DNA of 64,000 nucleotides. Origin: Hyphomonas sp. GTDB taxonomy: Bacteria; Pseudomonadota; Alphaproteobacteria; Caulobacterales; Hyphomonadaceae. Each line of letters opens with the position of its first letter. Within the stretch, counting starts at the first letter, position 1. Below the pieces are notes generated by a model that searched no databases, had not been told where the DNA came from, and saw nothing but the letters and a program-made list of their open reading frames with translations. Both the position numbers and the translations under genes were made by a program. Below, piece after piece: positions 25,457-33,141 of the stretch. The stretch covers positions 2,728,001-2,792,000 of the forward strand of contig NZ_CP051230.1 in NCBI RefSeq assembly GCF_017792385.1, in the 5' to 3' direction.

Positions 25457-26619
25457 GATAAACTTCCTGAGATTCCGACCCGTCGTGTCAGGACAATCCG
25501 GTCAACTTCATCGTGCTGGATTTCAAAGCGAACCGCGACGGACACGGCGTCTTGGGTCCGCACAAGCGGGTGGATAACGTCTCCATCATTCAGTGTGAGA
25601 ACCACGCCACGCTTGTGCGCTTTCTCATTGATCCGGATGCCATTCTGACTTTCCACCCTTAGTTTGAAGCGATCATTCTGGATGAATAGCTGGAAATGCC
25701 GCCGCGAAATGTGAACCGATGCGGCCTCGTCGATCTTGCCGTCCTGGCTGATGACGAGGCGGACATCGTTGAGCCCGCCTTCTGGCGCATTCGAGGCCCG
25801 CCCGAGGCTGAGCACGCCACTTACTGTCCGGATCGGGCCGTCGAGTGGTGCCTGTCCCTTGTCGAAGCCTTGCCAGACCAGGCAGGTGGAGCGGCGCACC
25901 GCGTAAGAGCCCTTGTAGCCGCGATGGCCCAGCCTGCGTTCCAGTGTGTCCGCACGGCGAAGGGTGAGCTGTATCGGCTCGGCATGCGTAGCGATGCCGG
26001 CCTCACGTTCCTGCTGGATGCGGGTAGGGTTATAAATGGTCATGCCGGCGCCGATGGCGTCGGCCTGGATGTTGTAATTCTGGACAATTTCCGAAGGCCC
26101 TTCCGGGGCGACTGGGATGGCGATCGAGGTGGTGAAGGCATAGCGTTCTTCCCGCCAAAGATACCGAGTCGCCACAACCGCGATGATATCGAACCTGTGC
26201 AGGCCTTCGGTGTCGAGCACGCCCGTCCGTAGGCCCACCTCGCCGGTCGAGCCCGACATCAGCCGTTGGAAGGGTAGGTCGATCTTCTTGAGTTCGGAAT
26301 GGTCTCCCCTAATCCATATTTCATCGATGAACAGGGGTCGTCCGACCGGCGACGCATTGGATACGATCAGGGGCAAGGCCAGAGTGCCGCCGACCCGGAT
26401 GCTCGACGCCGAGCCAGCGTTGAGGCTCATTCCGGGGGCGACACAGACCGGGCAGCGTCCCGAATCGTCCAGCAGGCCGCCGCACTCGTCCGTCGCCATG
26501 CACCGCATCAGCGGCGCGCCGCACTCATCACAAAACGTCGCATTCCGGTCGAGAGAAGTCCGGAAGCAGCACTTTTCTGGATAGGAGGTGGAGGAGGGGG
26601 ACGGGGCCATCTCGATCAT
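25453..26619 (-). CDS. FHA-domain protein with N-terminal zinc ribbon
   Basis: The 388-residue protein starts with paired cysteines (CDECG, then CPVC, residues about 17-59) that look like a treble or double zinc ribbon. A beta-rich middle part (about 70-185) and an FHA domain (about 265-365) follow. The FHA core residues are present: LGR (272-274), the SRRH block (about 305-308) and QNGI. FHA domains bind phosphothreonine peptides, so it probably reads phosphorylation made by the adjacent kinases. ATG at 26619 overlaps the SPFH stop as ATGA. A longer start at 26691 is less likely. Confidence 0.9.
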   Translation of the reverse strand: MIEMAPSPSSTSYPEKCCFRTSLDRNATFCDECGAPLMRCMATDECGGLLDDSGRCPVCVAPGMSLNAGSASSIRVGGTLALPLIVSNASPVGRPLFIDEIWIRGDHSELKKIDLPFQRLMSGSTGEVGLRTGVLDTEGLHRFDIIAVVATRYLWREERYAFTTSIAIPVAPEGPSEIVQNYNIQADAIGAGMTIYNPTRIQQEREAGIATHAEPIQLTLRRADTLERRLGHRGYKGSYAVRRSTCLVWQGFDKGQAPLDGPIRTVSGVLSLGRASNAPEGGLNDVRLVISQDGKIDEAASVHISRRHFQLFIQNDRFKLRVESQNGIRINEKAHKRGVVLTLNDGDVIHPLVRTQDAVSVAVRFEIQHDEVDRIVLTRRVGISGSLS

Positions 26620-28244
26620 GTCCGGAGCTTGTGACCGCACTGTTTGCAGAAATTGGCTTTGGCGTTGTTCACGGCACGGCATTTCGGGCATTCCACCGTC
26701 GCGGATGTCTCGGCGGCAGGGCCAGTGGAGACCGAGACGGGGCCACCTTCTTTTCCCCCCGCGCCATGTGCGACTCCGACGGCACCATCCATGCCCATGC
26801 GGAACATTTCCCGGGCCTGTTCTTCCGAGCGGATCTGCGCGGCTGTTGCCGCTTCTACCATGTCGCGCATCGCGACCATGGTCTCCGCAGATGAAGTGCT
26901 CTCGGCGCGCGCCTGTTCAGCTAACACCTGCGCCACGTCTGCCGACAAGCCGGCATTGATGGCTAGGATCTGTTCAGGTGACATGTTTTTGAAGGCATTG
27001 ATCTCGCTGGTCTTGGCGCGAGCCTTGGCATCCAGAAGCGAGACCTCGTTCTGTGTATCGGCTCCGGCCAGTTTGATCTTCAGGCCAGCTTCGGCCTCAT
27101 CGCCGCGGATCTCGATTTCTTGCAGACGTGCGATGTGATCGGCCTGCTGTCTTTGAACGGCGGCGGTGATTTCCACCTCTGTGAAGGCGCCTGACTTGCG
27201 CATCTGGTCGGCTTGATTTTGCTCAATAAGGGCGATATCGCGCTCGACGGACGCTTGACGCTTTCGGATGTCCAGAAGGTCTGACTCGTTCCGCGCCGTT
27301 GCCAGCGCGTCGTCGAAGCGGGCCTTGCGTTCGATCTCAAGCGACTTGATTTCGTGTGCAAGTGCTTCCAGTTCCTGCCGCCGCTTTGCATTCTCGCGCG
27401 CATCGAGGAACTCGATCTCGCTCTTGAGTGCCATTTGCTTCAGTTCGTCTTCTGACGCGTTCTGCAGCTTGGCGAGATCAGTCTGGGATTTCAGCGTGAT
27501 CTCAGTGGCGTCTTGTTCGCGTTCAATTTCGCGCTTGATGAGTTCAAGCTGGTGATCAAGCGCGTCTTGGCGACGGTCGGCTTCCGCCCGCTGCATCTCG
27601 GCCACTTCATCGGAACTGATCGCCCATTCGACGGAGACTGCGCGAACAATCAGGCCGAGATCACCGACGATACGCTCGACTTCCTTCATGATCTCGGCCT
27701 GGATCATGTCCTGCAGGCCGGTTTGTCCACGGACTTCGGCGGCATCCATACGGCCGATAGCGGTTTCGAAGACGCGGTCGCTGAGGTGCGGACGGATACG
27801 GTCTAGTACATCGTCCTTTGCGAGGGCCTTGCGTCCGGGTGTTTCCGGGGCCCCGCCGGAGCGTGTAATTCCATGCATCATGCCGAGAATGTTCGACGGT
27901 TTGTCGGGATCGACCTGCAGTTCCAGTGTTGCCACGCCGGCGATCTCGACCTTGTCTTTGGACAGGGCCTTCAAAGCGGTCTGTACCGAGAACGGCTTCA
28001 GGTCAGCGATCATCATACCGATGTGTGTGGATCCGCCGACGATCCCTTTCAGCTTGTCGACAACGCCGCCAACGGAGAAATGACCGCCCTTGAAGGCATC
28101 GATCAGTTGGCCGTTCTTGAACAGGAGGGCGGCATAATCTGGCGGGACGGCGAACCTTCTTTCGAAAAAGGATTTGAATTCAGATTGCCGCATGAACTCG
28201 GCCAGCATGCGCGGATCACTTAGGATGATGGGCTCGGATGCCAT
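26616..28244 (-). CDS. SPFH/band-7 protein with coiled coil and C-terminal zinc ribbon
   Basis: The 542-residue product has an N-terminal SPFH-like domain (about 25-215), a long charged coiled coil (about 215-400), an Ala-rich segment, and a C-terminal zinc ribbon (CPKC, then CKQCG) within the last 25 residues. There is no signal peptide or obvious membrane helix. It resembles SPFH-zinc-ribbon proteins sometimes annotated as virion core protein, which scaffold membrane-associated complexes. ATG at 28244 has GGGAGG 10 nt upstream and follows the previous stop by 2 bp. Likely the scaffold of this module. Confidence 0.88.
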   Translation of the reverse strand: MASEPIILSDPRMLAEFMRQSEFKSFFERRFAVPPDYAALLFKNGQLIDAFKGGHFSVGGVVDKLKGIVGGSTHIGMMIADLKPFSVQTALKALSKDKVEIAGVATLELQVDPDKPSNILGMMHGITRSGGAPETPGRKALAKDDVLDRIRPHLSDRVFETAIGRMDAAEVRGQTGLQDMIQAEIMKEVERIVGDLGLIVRAVSVEWAISSDEVAEMQRAEADRRQDALDHQLELIKREIEREQDATEITLKSQTDLAKLQNASEDELKQMALKSEIEFLDARENAKRRQELEALAHEIKSLEIERKARFDDALATARNESDLLDIRKRQASVERDIALIEQNQADQMRKSGAFTEVEITAAVQRQQADHIARLQEIEIRGDEAEAGLKIKLAGADTQNEVSLLDAKARAKTSEINAFKNMSPEQILAINAGLSADVAQVLAEQARAESTSSAETMVAMRDMVEAATAAQIRSEEQAREMFRMGMDGAVGVAHGAGGKEGGPVSVSTGPAAETSATVECPKCRAVNNAKANFCKQCGHKLRT

Positions 28245-28246
28245 GA

Positions 28247-28798
28247 TTAGTTGTCCTCCCATTTGCGGTTGGTAACGAAGGTGACGAGGTTGTAGAGGAT
28301 GACGATGATCGTGACGGCAACACCGATCGGGTGAGTCTTGATGACGCCCAGCAAGCGTTCAGAGGCCGAATACTGTTCCCAGATGCGCCCCATAAAGGTC
28401 ACTTGGAACACGGTTCCGGACACCACGGTAGCGAGGGAAAACAGGGCCATGAACAGCGAAATGAGACGGGCGATCCGTCCCGTGCGCGTTTCCTTGGAAC
28501 GGGCGAGTCGTCGGGCCGCGCGCTCGTCGTCGCGGTCCTGTTTGTCCAATTCCTTTTCGAACTGTTCGCCGCGCTTGATGGTCTTCTTGCGGGCCTTCTC
28601 GTCGACGGTCAAAAAATCCGGCGTCGCCTTCCTGTTGGGGGTCGCGGAACTGGAAGTGGTCAGATTTGACGAATGCCGGCGCCACAATACGAAAACGGTC
28701 GTGGCGAGCCAGACCGCTGTAATGGCGCAGGTTGCATTGAAAAGTACGTCAATTAGGGGCCATGCATCAGCCGGTATCGATCGTAGGGTCTCGTCCAT
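28247..28798 (-). CDS. Membrane protein opening the kinase/SPFH operon
   Basis: The 183-residue protein has an N-terminal membrane helix (about residues 15-40), a charged cytoplasmic stretch (KARKKTIKRGEQFEKELDKQ and an Arg-rich part, about 65-107), and two further helices (about 110-135 and 150-175). I recognise no family. It is the first gene of the operon, with an AAGGAG ribosome site. Its position before the SPFH gene suggests that it anchors the complex in the membrane. Confidence 0.8.
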   Translation of the reverse strand: MDETLRSIPADAWPLIDVLFNATCAITAVWLATTVFVLWRRHSSNLTTSSSATPNRKATPDFLTVDEKARKKTIKRGEQFEKELDKQDRDDERAARRLARSKETRTGRIARLISLFMALFSLATVVSGTVFQVTFMGRIWEQYSASERLLGVIKTHPIGVAVTIIVILYNLVTFVTNRKWEDN

Positions 28799-28804
28799 GG
28801 CTTG

Positions 28805-28831
28805 CTCCTTGCATCAGGGGTTCAATGCAAG
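28805..28831 (-). promoter_or_regulatory. Hairpin overlapping the operon's first ribosome site
   Basis: CTTGCAT at 28808-28814 and ATGCAAG at 28825-28831 form a 7-bp inverted repeat with a 10-nt loop. One arm overlaps the AAGGAG ribosome site (complement of 28805-28810). Folding in the leader RNA would limit translation of the first gene. The 141-bp gap to the divergent sigma-factor gene must also hold both promoters. Confidence 0.45.
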
Positions 28832-28939
28832 AGGCGCGGGACAGGGACATATCGGTTCAGACAAGTCAGAATTATTTTCGACTTTGATTTGGCTGTTCCT
28901 CTGTGATCCAATCCCTGCCGGTGGGATAGGAAAAGGCAC

Positions 28940-29509
28940 GTGGCGGATACAGATGGACTGGAAACCAAGCGATTGCTTGATGCTTGGAGGGACGGTGACC
29001 TTGCGGCTCGCGACCGTTTATTCACATTGCTCTATAGCGAATTGAATCAGGTGTCGGCGGCGCTGTTGCGCGCCGAGCGGAACAGTTCCCTCGCCACTGG
29101 CGACCTAGTGAACGAGGCCGTCATGCGCCTGATCCACCTGGACCAGATAGAATGGGCTGACAAGACCCATTTTCTGGCCCTATCGGCCCGTGCCATGCGG
29201 CGGATTCTCATAGACAATGCCCGCAAGAAACTGTCAGACAAGCGCCGCCACCAGAAAGTAACGCTCGTTACGCGATTGCCGGGTGTTACGGCGGACCGGA
29301 TCGATTTCGATGTTCTTGAAAAGGCTCTGATCCGGCTTGCAGCGATCGACAAGGAGAAAGCTGATATTGTCGAACTACGCTATTTCGGCGGCATGAGTCA
29401 TCAGGAGATTGCCGAGGTGACCGGCACCTCGGAATCCACCGTTAAGCGCGGCTGGCGCGCTGCCCGTGCCTGGCTGCTCGATGCGATGACGACAGACATT
29501 CGGGGGTAG
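28940..29509 (+). CDS. ECF sigma factor, kinase-associated (ECF43-like)
   Basis: The 189-residue protein has sigma region 2 (about 10-85) and region 4 with a helix-turn-helix (FGGMSHQEIAEVTGTSESTVKRGW, about 149-172). No anti-sigma gene is adjacent. In region 2, the usual acidic DAED(L) motif is replaced by SLATGDLVNEA (residues 50-60). In ECF43-type factors a threonine here is phosphorylated to allow core RNA polymerase binding. Thr53 is the candidate. Start is GTG at 28940 after AGGAAAAGG. It is divergent from the kinase/FHA/SPFH operon, its probable target. Confidence 0.93.
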   Translation: MADTDGLETKRLLDAWRDGDLAARDRLFTLLYSELNQVSAALLRAERNSSLATGDLVNEAVMRLIHLDQIEWADKTHFLALSARAMRRILIDNARKKLSDKRRHQKVTLVTRLPGVTADRIDFDVLEKALIRLAAIDKEKADIVELRYFGGMSHQEIAEVTGTSESTVKRGWRAARAWLLDAMTTDIRG

Positions 29510-29511
29510 AA

Positions 29512-29535
29512 TCCCTTCTTGAGTTGTCGAAGGGA
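29512..29535 (+). terminator. Stem-loop after the sigma-factor gene
   Basis: TCCCTTC at 29512-29518 pairs with GAAGGGA at 29529-29535, 3 bp after the stop. There is no clear T tract, so termination efficiency is uncertain. Confidence 0.4.
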
Positions 29536-29589
29536 ATGTCAGATATACTGGGCTTGGAGGCAGCCATCCCTAGCGTTTAGCTTGGGAGA

Positions 29590-29957
29590 ATGAAAAGAGC
29601 CCCGTTCTGGTATTTCAAGGCATCGTCCAACTTGCCGTTACGCTGTAAGTTCGATTTCCGCAATCATTGTGTAGTATCTACGACCTGCTCCACGAGCGAG
29701 GGATCGACATTTGCCATGAGCCGGTGTGGCATTGGATGGACCAGTTCGACACCTACTTCGCCCACGAGATCCGGAAACGTCGATCAAAATGGGTGAGGCA
29801 ATCACCTCAATGGCAGTGGCACCTTGTTGAAGTCTTCGTGAAGATCCGTGGGAAGACTCACTAGTTAAGACGCGCCGACGACTGTGAGAGTGAGGTTCTG
29901 GAGTACTTCGTCACGTAGAGGCGCGACAAAGCTTCCGCATTGAAATTCCTCAAGTGT
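29590..29957 (+). pseudogene. Decayed IS6-family transposase
   Basis: Pieces of an IS6/IS26-type DDE transposase occur in order across frames: FWYFKASSNLPLR near 29605, LLHERGIDICHEPVWHWMDQ (about 29684), WQWHLVEVFVKIRGKTH ending in a stop at 29862, then EVLEYFVT, a stop and RRDKASALKFLK to 29955. At least one frameshift and two in-frame stops are present. It runs directly into an IS3-type end, so a later insertion cut it. Confidence 0.75.
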
Positions 29958-29973
29958 AGTGAATCAGCGGCCG

Positions 29974-30180
29974 TGAGATAGCTCGGGAAAATTGCTCGCG
30001 GAGGATTTCTGGCTCATTGCAACTGGCTCGAAGAGTGAGGATTGACAAAAAGCCCGAAAGGGCCAAGCAGCTCATGAAATCGATTAAGCGCCGTACCCGA
30101 CAAAAATATTCAGCCGAAGAGAAGATCCACACTGTCTTGGGAGGCATGGCCGGCGAGTGTTCGACAGCCGAGACGTCAGT
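29974..30180 (+). pseudogene. Second IS3-type remnant with broken orfA
   Basis: An IS end like those at 14501 and 17860 (TGAGAT, then GCGGAGGATTTCTGGC near 29998-30013) is followed by an orfA fragment. It encodes IKRRTRQKYSAEEKIHTVLGG (about 30080-30142) before losing similarity near 30180. It lies inside the IS6-type remnant and 86 bp before repeat copy C. This is the same arrangement as at 17860-18238. Confidence 0.7.
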
Positions 30181-30265
30181 CCGACTTCAGATGACCTGCT
30201 CCCCATTTCTAGCGTGCAGGCAGTGAGGGTGGGGCTTTCGCATTTCTGGGCCAGCCGGAAAAGGG

Positions 30266-30464
30266 TATGGGTAGTTTGTTGCCACCTCTCGAAAAATGCC
30301 GACGCACCCCAGTGAAGAGGCCGGTGAAACCCTAAGACTTCGCCCATGAGGCGAGTGCGCTCTCAGAACGCGCAGGAGAGTCGTTTTTGCGTGTCTGGTG
30401 GTTGGGTTCCGGAGATTCCAAGAAAGCGCGCCAGCGAGCAATCTGAGTCGATTATGAGCGCTTT
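30266..30464 (+). repeat. Dispersed island repeat, copy C
   Basis: About 199 bp, nearly identical over long blocks to copy B (18044-18238). Like copy B it follows a truncated IS3-type orfA and precedes a cargo gene. Spurious reading frames cross it on both strands. It codes for nothing recognisable. The 30465-30584 stretch is non-coding. Confidence 0.75.
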
Positions 30465-30584
30465 TGCAGGTGAGGGGCGATCACGGCGGCGGAGATGTTC
30501 AGGAGCCGGCGCGTTTCTTCCCGCTGTCCCAGGCGAGAGTTGGGATCCAAACTGATCAACTCTCGCCCGGAGAACGGCCAGGGT

Positions 30585-31616
30585 TCATTCGAGGATAGTA
30601 ACGTCAACTTCATCAATATCGATTGAACCGTCATCGAATGTGGCGCCTGCTTTTTTCCAGTCATCGTCATCCCAATCAAACACTTTGCCGGTCATGAACC
30701 CGCGCACAATCGGGCGTGCACTTTCATAGAAATTCTTGGCGCGTTTGGTCAGAGAGTGACTCACGGCTTCGATCCGATCTCCAATCTCTTCAGAAGGTAC
30801 TCCAATGTAGTCCGGCATCATTTTCGCGATATCGAATCTGGGGTTGCGAGTGGTCACACGGCTCGACTTTGTGGAGTAGGCAACATAGCCTTGGTTGAGA
30901 CTCTTTTTTTGCATGTGGACCCAATTTTCCTTGCGGATACCTTTGCCGCAAATTTCGGGTTTGAAACCAGTAGCTTTCCGAATTTCGTCCCGCAGCTTAG
31001 TGTATTGTGTGTTGCCGGACGCGAGCCAGGATTCATCCACTGCGTAGATGATGCCGTGAGCATGGAGTTTGTCCGGTTCTCCCGGAATGTGTTCAATGTG
31101 AAACCAAAGTCCGAATTCGGTATCGCCGAGCAGGCGTTTCAAACGATCCGAAATGCGTTTCAGCATCCAGGCAGCCAAATCCTTCTTCTCGGAGATTGCC
31201 TCTGCGACGAGCTCTTCGCCAATCCAAAAGCAGATAGGACGATGCGGAATCCGGCAGTAGACGAGCGAATGCAAGTACATGTCCCGTTTCAACTCAGCAG
31301 ATGTATCTGCCCAGCGCTGGGGAAGTGGCAGTCGCTCTCCGCCAATCGAAAACTCCTTCGGATTGTCCAAAAGGGCATCGATGGGATGACGCTTCATTTT
31401 GCCTTCTCCCTTTGCCGTCAATTTCTTTGTGTAGGGGTGGGGAAAGGTCCTGAAGTCGCTGCTATTTTCTATAAGATAATCTATTATAACTGGGGCTACC
31501 AATTTTCCCTCTTCGTCGAAGAAATGGTTCTTGCCAAAATACTTAATGATATCAGACGTTATGCGTTCGAACTGGCGCGATATGCGGGGGTTGCGCTTGC
31601 GAAATTTTTTACCCAA
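30585..31616 (-). CDS. HUH-type replication/relaxase-like protein
   Basis: The 343-residue protein contains LHAHGIIYAVDE (about residues 184-195), a His-x-His metal-binding signature of HUH endonucleases, preceded by WFHIEHIPGE as in Rep proteins. The block GYVAYSTKSS (about 242-251) supplies a candidate catalytic Tyr and Lys. HUH proteins nick one DNA strand to start rolling-circle replication or transfer. Start is TTG at 31616, supported by AAGGAG seven bases upstream. It may replicate the excised island. DNA is AT-richer than the kinase operon. The exact family is uncertain. Confidence 0.6.
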   Translation of the reverse strand: MGKKFRKRNPRISRQFERITSDIIKYFGKNHFFDEEGKLVAPVIIDYLIENSSDFRTFPHPYTKKLTAKGEGKMKRHPIDALLDNPKEFSIGGERLPLPQRWADTSAELKRDMYLHSLVYCRIPHRPICFWIGEELVAEAISEKKDLAAWMLKRISDRLKRLLGDTEFGLWFHIEHIPGEPDKLHAHGIIYAVDESWLASGNTQYTKLRDEIRKATGFKPEICGKGIRKENWVHMQKKSLNQGYVAYSTKSSRVTTRNPRFDIAKMMPDYIGVPSEEIGDRIEAVSHSLTKRAKNFYESARPIVRGFMTGKVFDWDDDDWKKAGATFDDGSIDIDEVDVTILE

Positions 31617-31893
31617 CTTCGAGCTCCTTGGTTGTCGAGGATGTTGTTGGTCTGGTCGCCCAGACTAGCTTCGTCCCAGAGTCCCAACCTTAAGACCTGT
31701 GTGCCAGACGGCACTGAAAATTGGTTCATATGTGTCTTCGATACCTGGCTTCAGGGAGTGAGCGCCCATCCCACCATTCTTGTGCGCCATGTTCGCTTTT
31801 GTTTTGCTTGCTTGAAGTCCAGCATGCTCCAGCTTCTTAACAGGATGCTGGTTTCCGATGTTTCGGAGCTCGCGATAAGCGTGAAATGAATGT

Positions 31894-32203
31894 TTGACTG
31901 GATCTGTGGATCGCGCCGCAAATGGAGTCGCGTGGATCCAAGAGCAACTTTCTTCACTCGGTCTGCAGGTCGATGGGGTGTATGTCATCGGTGGTGTTGT
32001 CGCTACATATGCGCTTGCAAAGAATAGATTTTGGGTGAAGTGCAGCACTCATTGCCGCGTTCGTTATTATACCACTTTTTGTCGCCTTTCTCAAAGTCAT
32101 GCGTGAAGAAAGGGGGTTTGGATTCAACGGTCCTTCGAAGGCCGTTGGGGCTTCGTTGAAGCGGCAATTTTCAACACGTATTTCAACACGCTTGTTACTT
32201 TAA
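31894..32203 (+). pseudogene. Frameshifted small membrane-protein gene at the right end
   Basis: One frame encodes VDGVYVIGGVVATYALAKNR (a membrane helix). After dropping one base near 32041 the reading continues as AALIAAFVIIPLFVAFLKVM and stops at 32201-32203. The two halves fit one small two-helix protein broken by a single-base frameshift. The tail of the frame crosses the arm-type sites. No similarity is recognised. 31617-31893 holds no convincing gene. Confidence 0.4.
32168..32189 (+). promoter_or_regulatory. Probable integrase arm-type sites, right end
   Basis: TTTTCAACAC at 32168-32177 and ATTTCAACAC at 32180-32189 repeat the pair seen at 11634-11655, in the same orientation and with 12-bp spacing. 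Confidence 0.6.
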
Positions 32204-32261
32204 TTCTTTGATTTTCAATAACTTGTTTGGTATCAAGCTCTTGGAATAACGAGCTTAGTTC

Positions 32262-32285
32262 TTCCCCTAGGGACTGCCACGGCTT
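32262..32285 (+). repeat. Right attachment repeat (attR)
   Basis: Identical over 24 bp to 11565-11588, the tRNA-Glu 3' end plus six bases beyond CCA. No tRNA body precedes it, so it is a displaced tRNA end rather than a gene. Core DNA resumes here. 32286-32443 holds no gene. Confidence 0.9.
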
Positions 32286-32443
32286 ACTTCTCTGAAATTA
32301 CAAGAATTTTGGCCGCGCATCAGCGATAGAACGCGGCGCGTTTCGAGCCGTTGAAGCCGGCGTTGGCCCCTGTTTCAGCGCATGTCAGATCGTGTCAGCC
32401 CGTTTCATGCTGTGCCGCCCGGGCGGGCCGGAGGTTGCAGGGC

Positions 32444-33109
32444 TTATTGCTGTGTTCCGGGAATCAGCACGTCGACTGGCAGACCGTCCGTGCCAAGGTC
32501 TGGCAGCATGTCATCCTCGTCCGGAGGCGGCTGCATGCCATCGCCGGGATTGCCCATGAGGAAGTCGCTGCCGGCCGATTGCGCAGCCTGAGACACGGCC
32601 TTGCCGCGCCCGATTTCGTTGACGGCGCTGGCGGGGTCTATGACGGTCACGGCGCGCGCGCTGGGCACGACGACGGTCAGCGTGCCGTCTCCTTCACCGG
32701 AGGACAGGGTGAGGCCCTGGCCCGGCTCAAGGCTGGTGCGGCAACGCTCGGTCGCCGCAAGGTCGCCGACACAGGGATCGTCAGCATCCGAGACGGGGGA
32801 CAGGCGCGCTGCGGCCGGGTCGGCAGGGATCTGGCCGAGGCTTGAGCTTGCAGCGTCGGATGGGGTGTCGTCCGAGGCAGGGACGACCTGTTCCGCGCTG
32901 ATGGCGTAGGCAGCGGCGTTCGCATCCTTGCGCTGGCCTTCGGGGCGGGGCGGGGGCGGCGTGTCGGCTTCAAGGCCGGTCGCCGGCATGGTGAATATTT
33001 TGGGAGGCTCGAACGGGGTTGCGCAGCCGGTGCAGAGGGCAAGGACGAGCAGGGCGCCAGCCAGGATCGCGGGGCGCGCATGGATCGACGAGGATGTGTG
33101 GCTCGTCAT
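32444..33109 (-). CDS. Lipoprotein downstream of the giant curlin gene
   Basis: The 221-residue protein has a signal peptide with lipobox LALCTGC (Cys29) and a Pro/Asp/Ala-rich, probably disordered mature part with a short beta-like segment (GDGTLTVVVPSARAVTVIDP). It lies 67 bp after the curlin-repeat gene on the same strand, with a hairpin in between. A role in the amyloid system is inferred from position only. Confidence 0.7.
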   Translation of the reverse strand: MTSHTSSSIHARPAILAGALLVLALCTGCATPFEPPKIFTMPATGLEADTPPPPRPEGQRKDANAAAYAISAEQVVPASDDTPSDAASSSLGQIPADPAAARLSPVSDADDPCVGDLAATERCRTSLEPGQGLTLSSGEGDGTLTVVVPSARAVTVIDPASAVNEIGRGKAVSQAAQSAGSDFLMGNPGDGMQPPPDEDDMLPDLGTDGLPVDVLIPGTQQ

Positions 33110-33141
33110 GGCTTTGTCCTTCCGGTGATGGAAATGGAATA

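Larger units (their letters stand above)
11565..32285. mobile_element. Genomic island integrated at tRNA-Glu
   Basis: The 20.7-kb segment lies between two 24-bp direct repeats of the tRNA-Glu 3' end. A tyrosine integrase gene sits next to the tRNA, and each end has two TTTCAACAC motifs 12 bp apart. Cargo: a complete IS3-type element, remnants of two more and of an IS6-type transposase, a large lipoprotein, a small membrane protein, two Ser/Thr kinases, an operon with SPFH, FHA and cysteine-protease proteins, an ECF sigma factor, and a HUH-type replication-like protein. No phage structural or conjugation genes are seen, so self-transfer is not evident. Confidence 0.88.

Noticed and set aside
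30756..31889. 377-codon plus-strand frame antisense to the HUH-like gene
   Set aside because: The minus-strand gene has an AAGGAG-supported start and HUH motifs. The antisense frame has neither.
32262..32285. Possible second tRNA-Glu gene at the right island border
   Set aside because: Only the 3' T-arm/acceptor end is present. It is the attR repeat.
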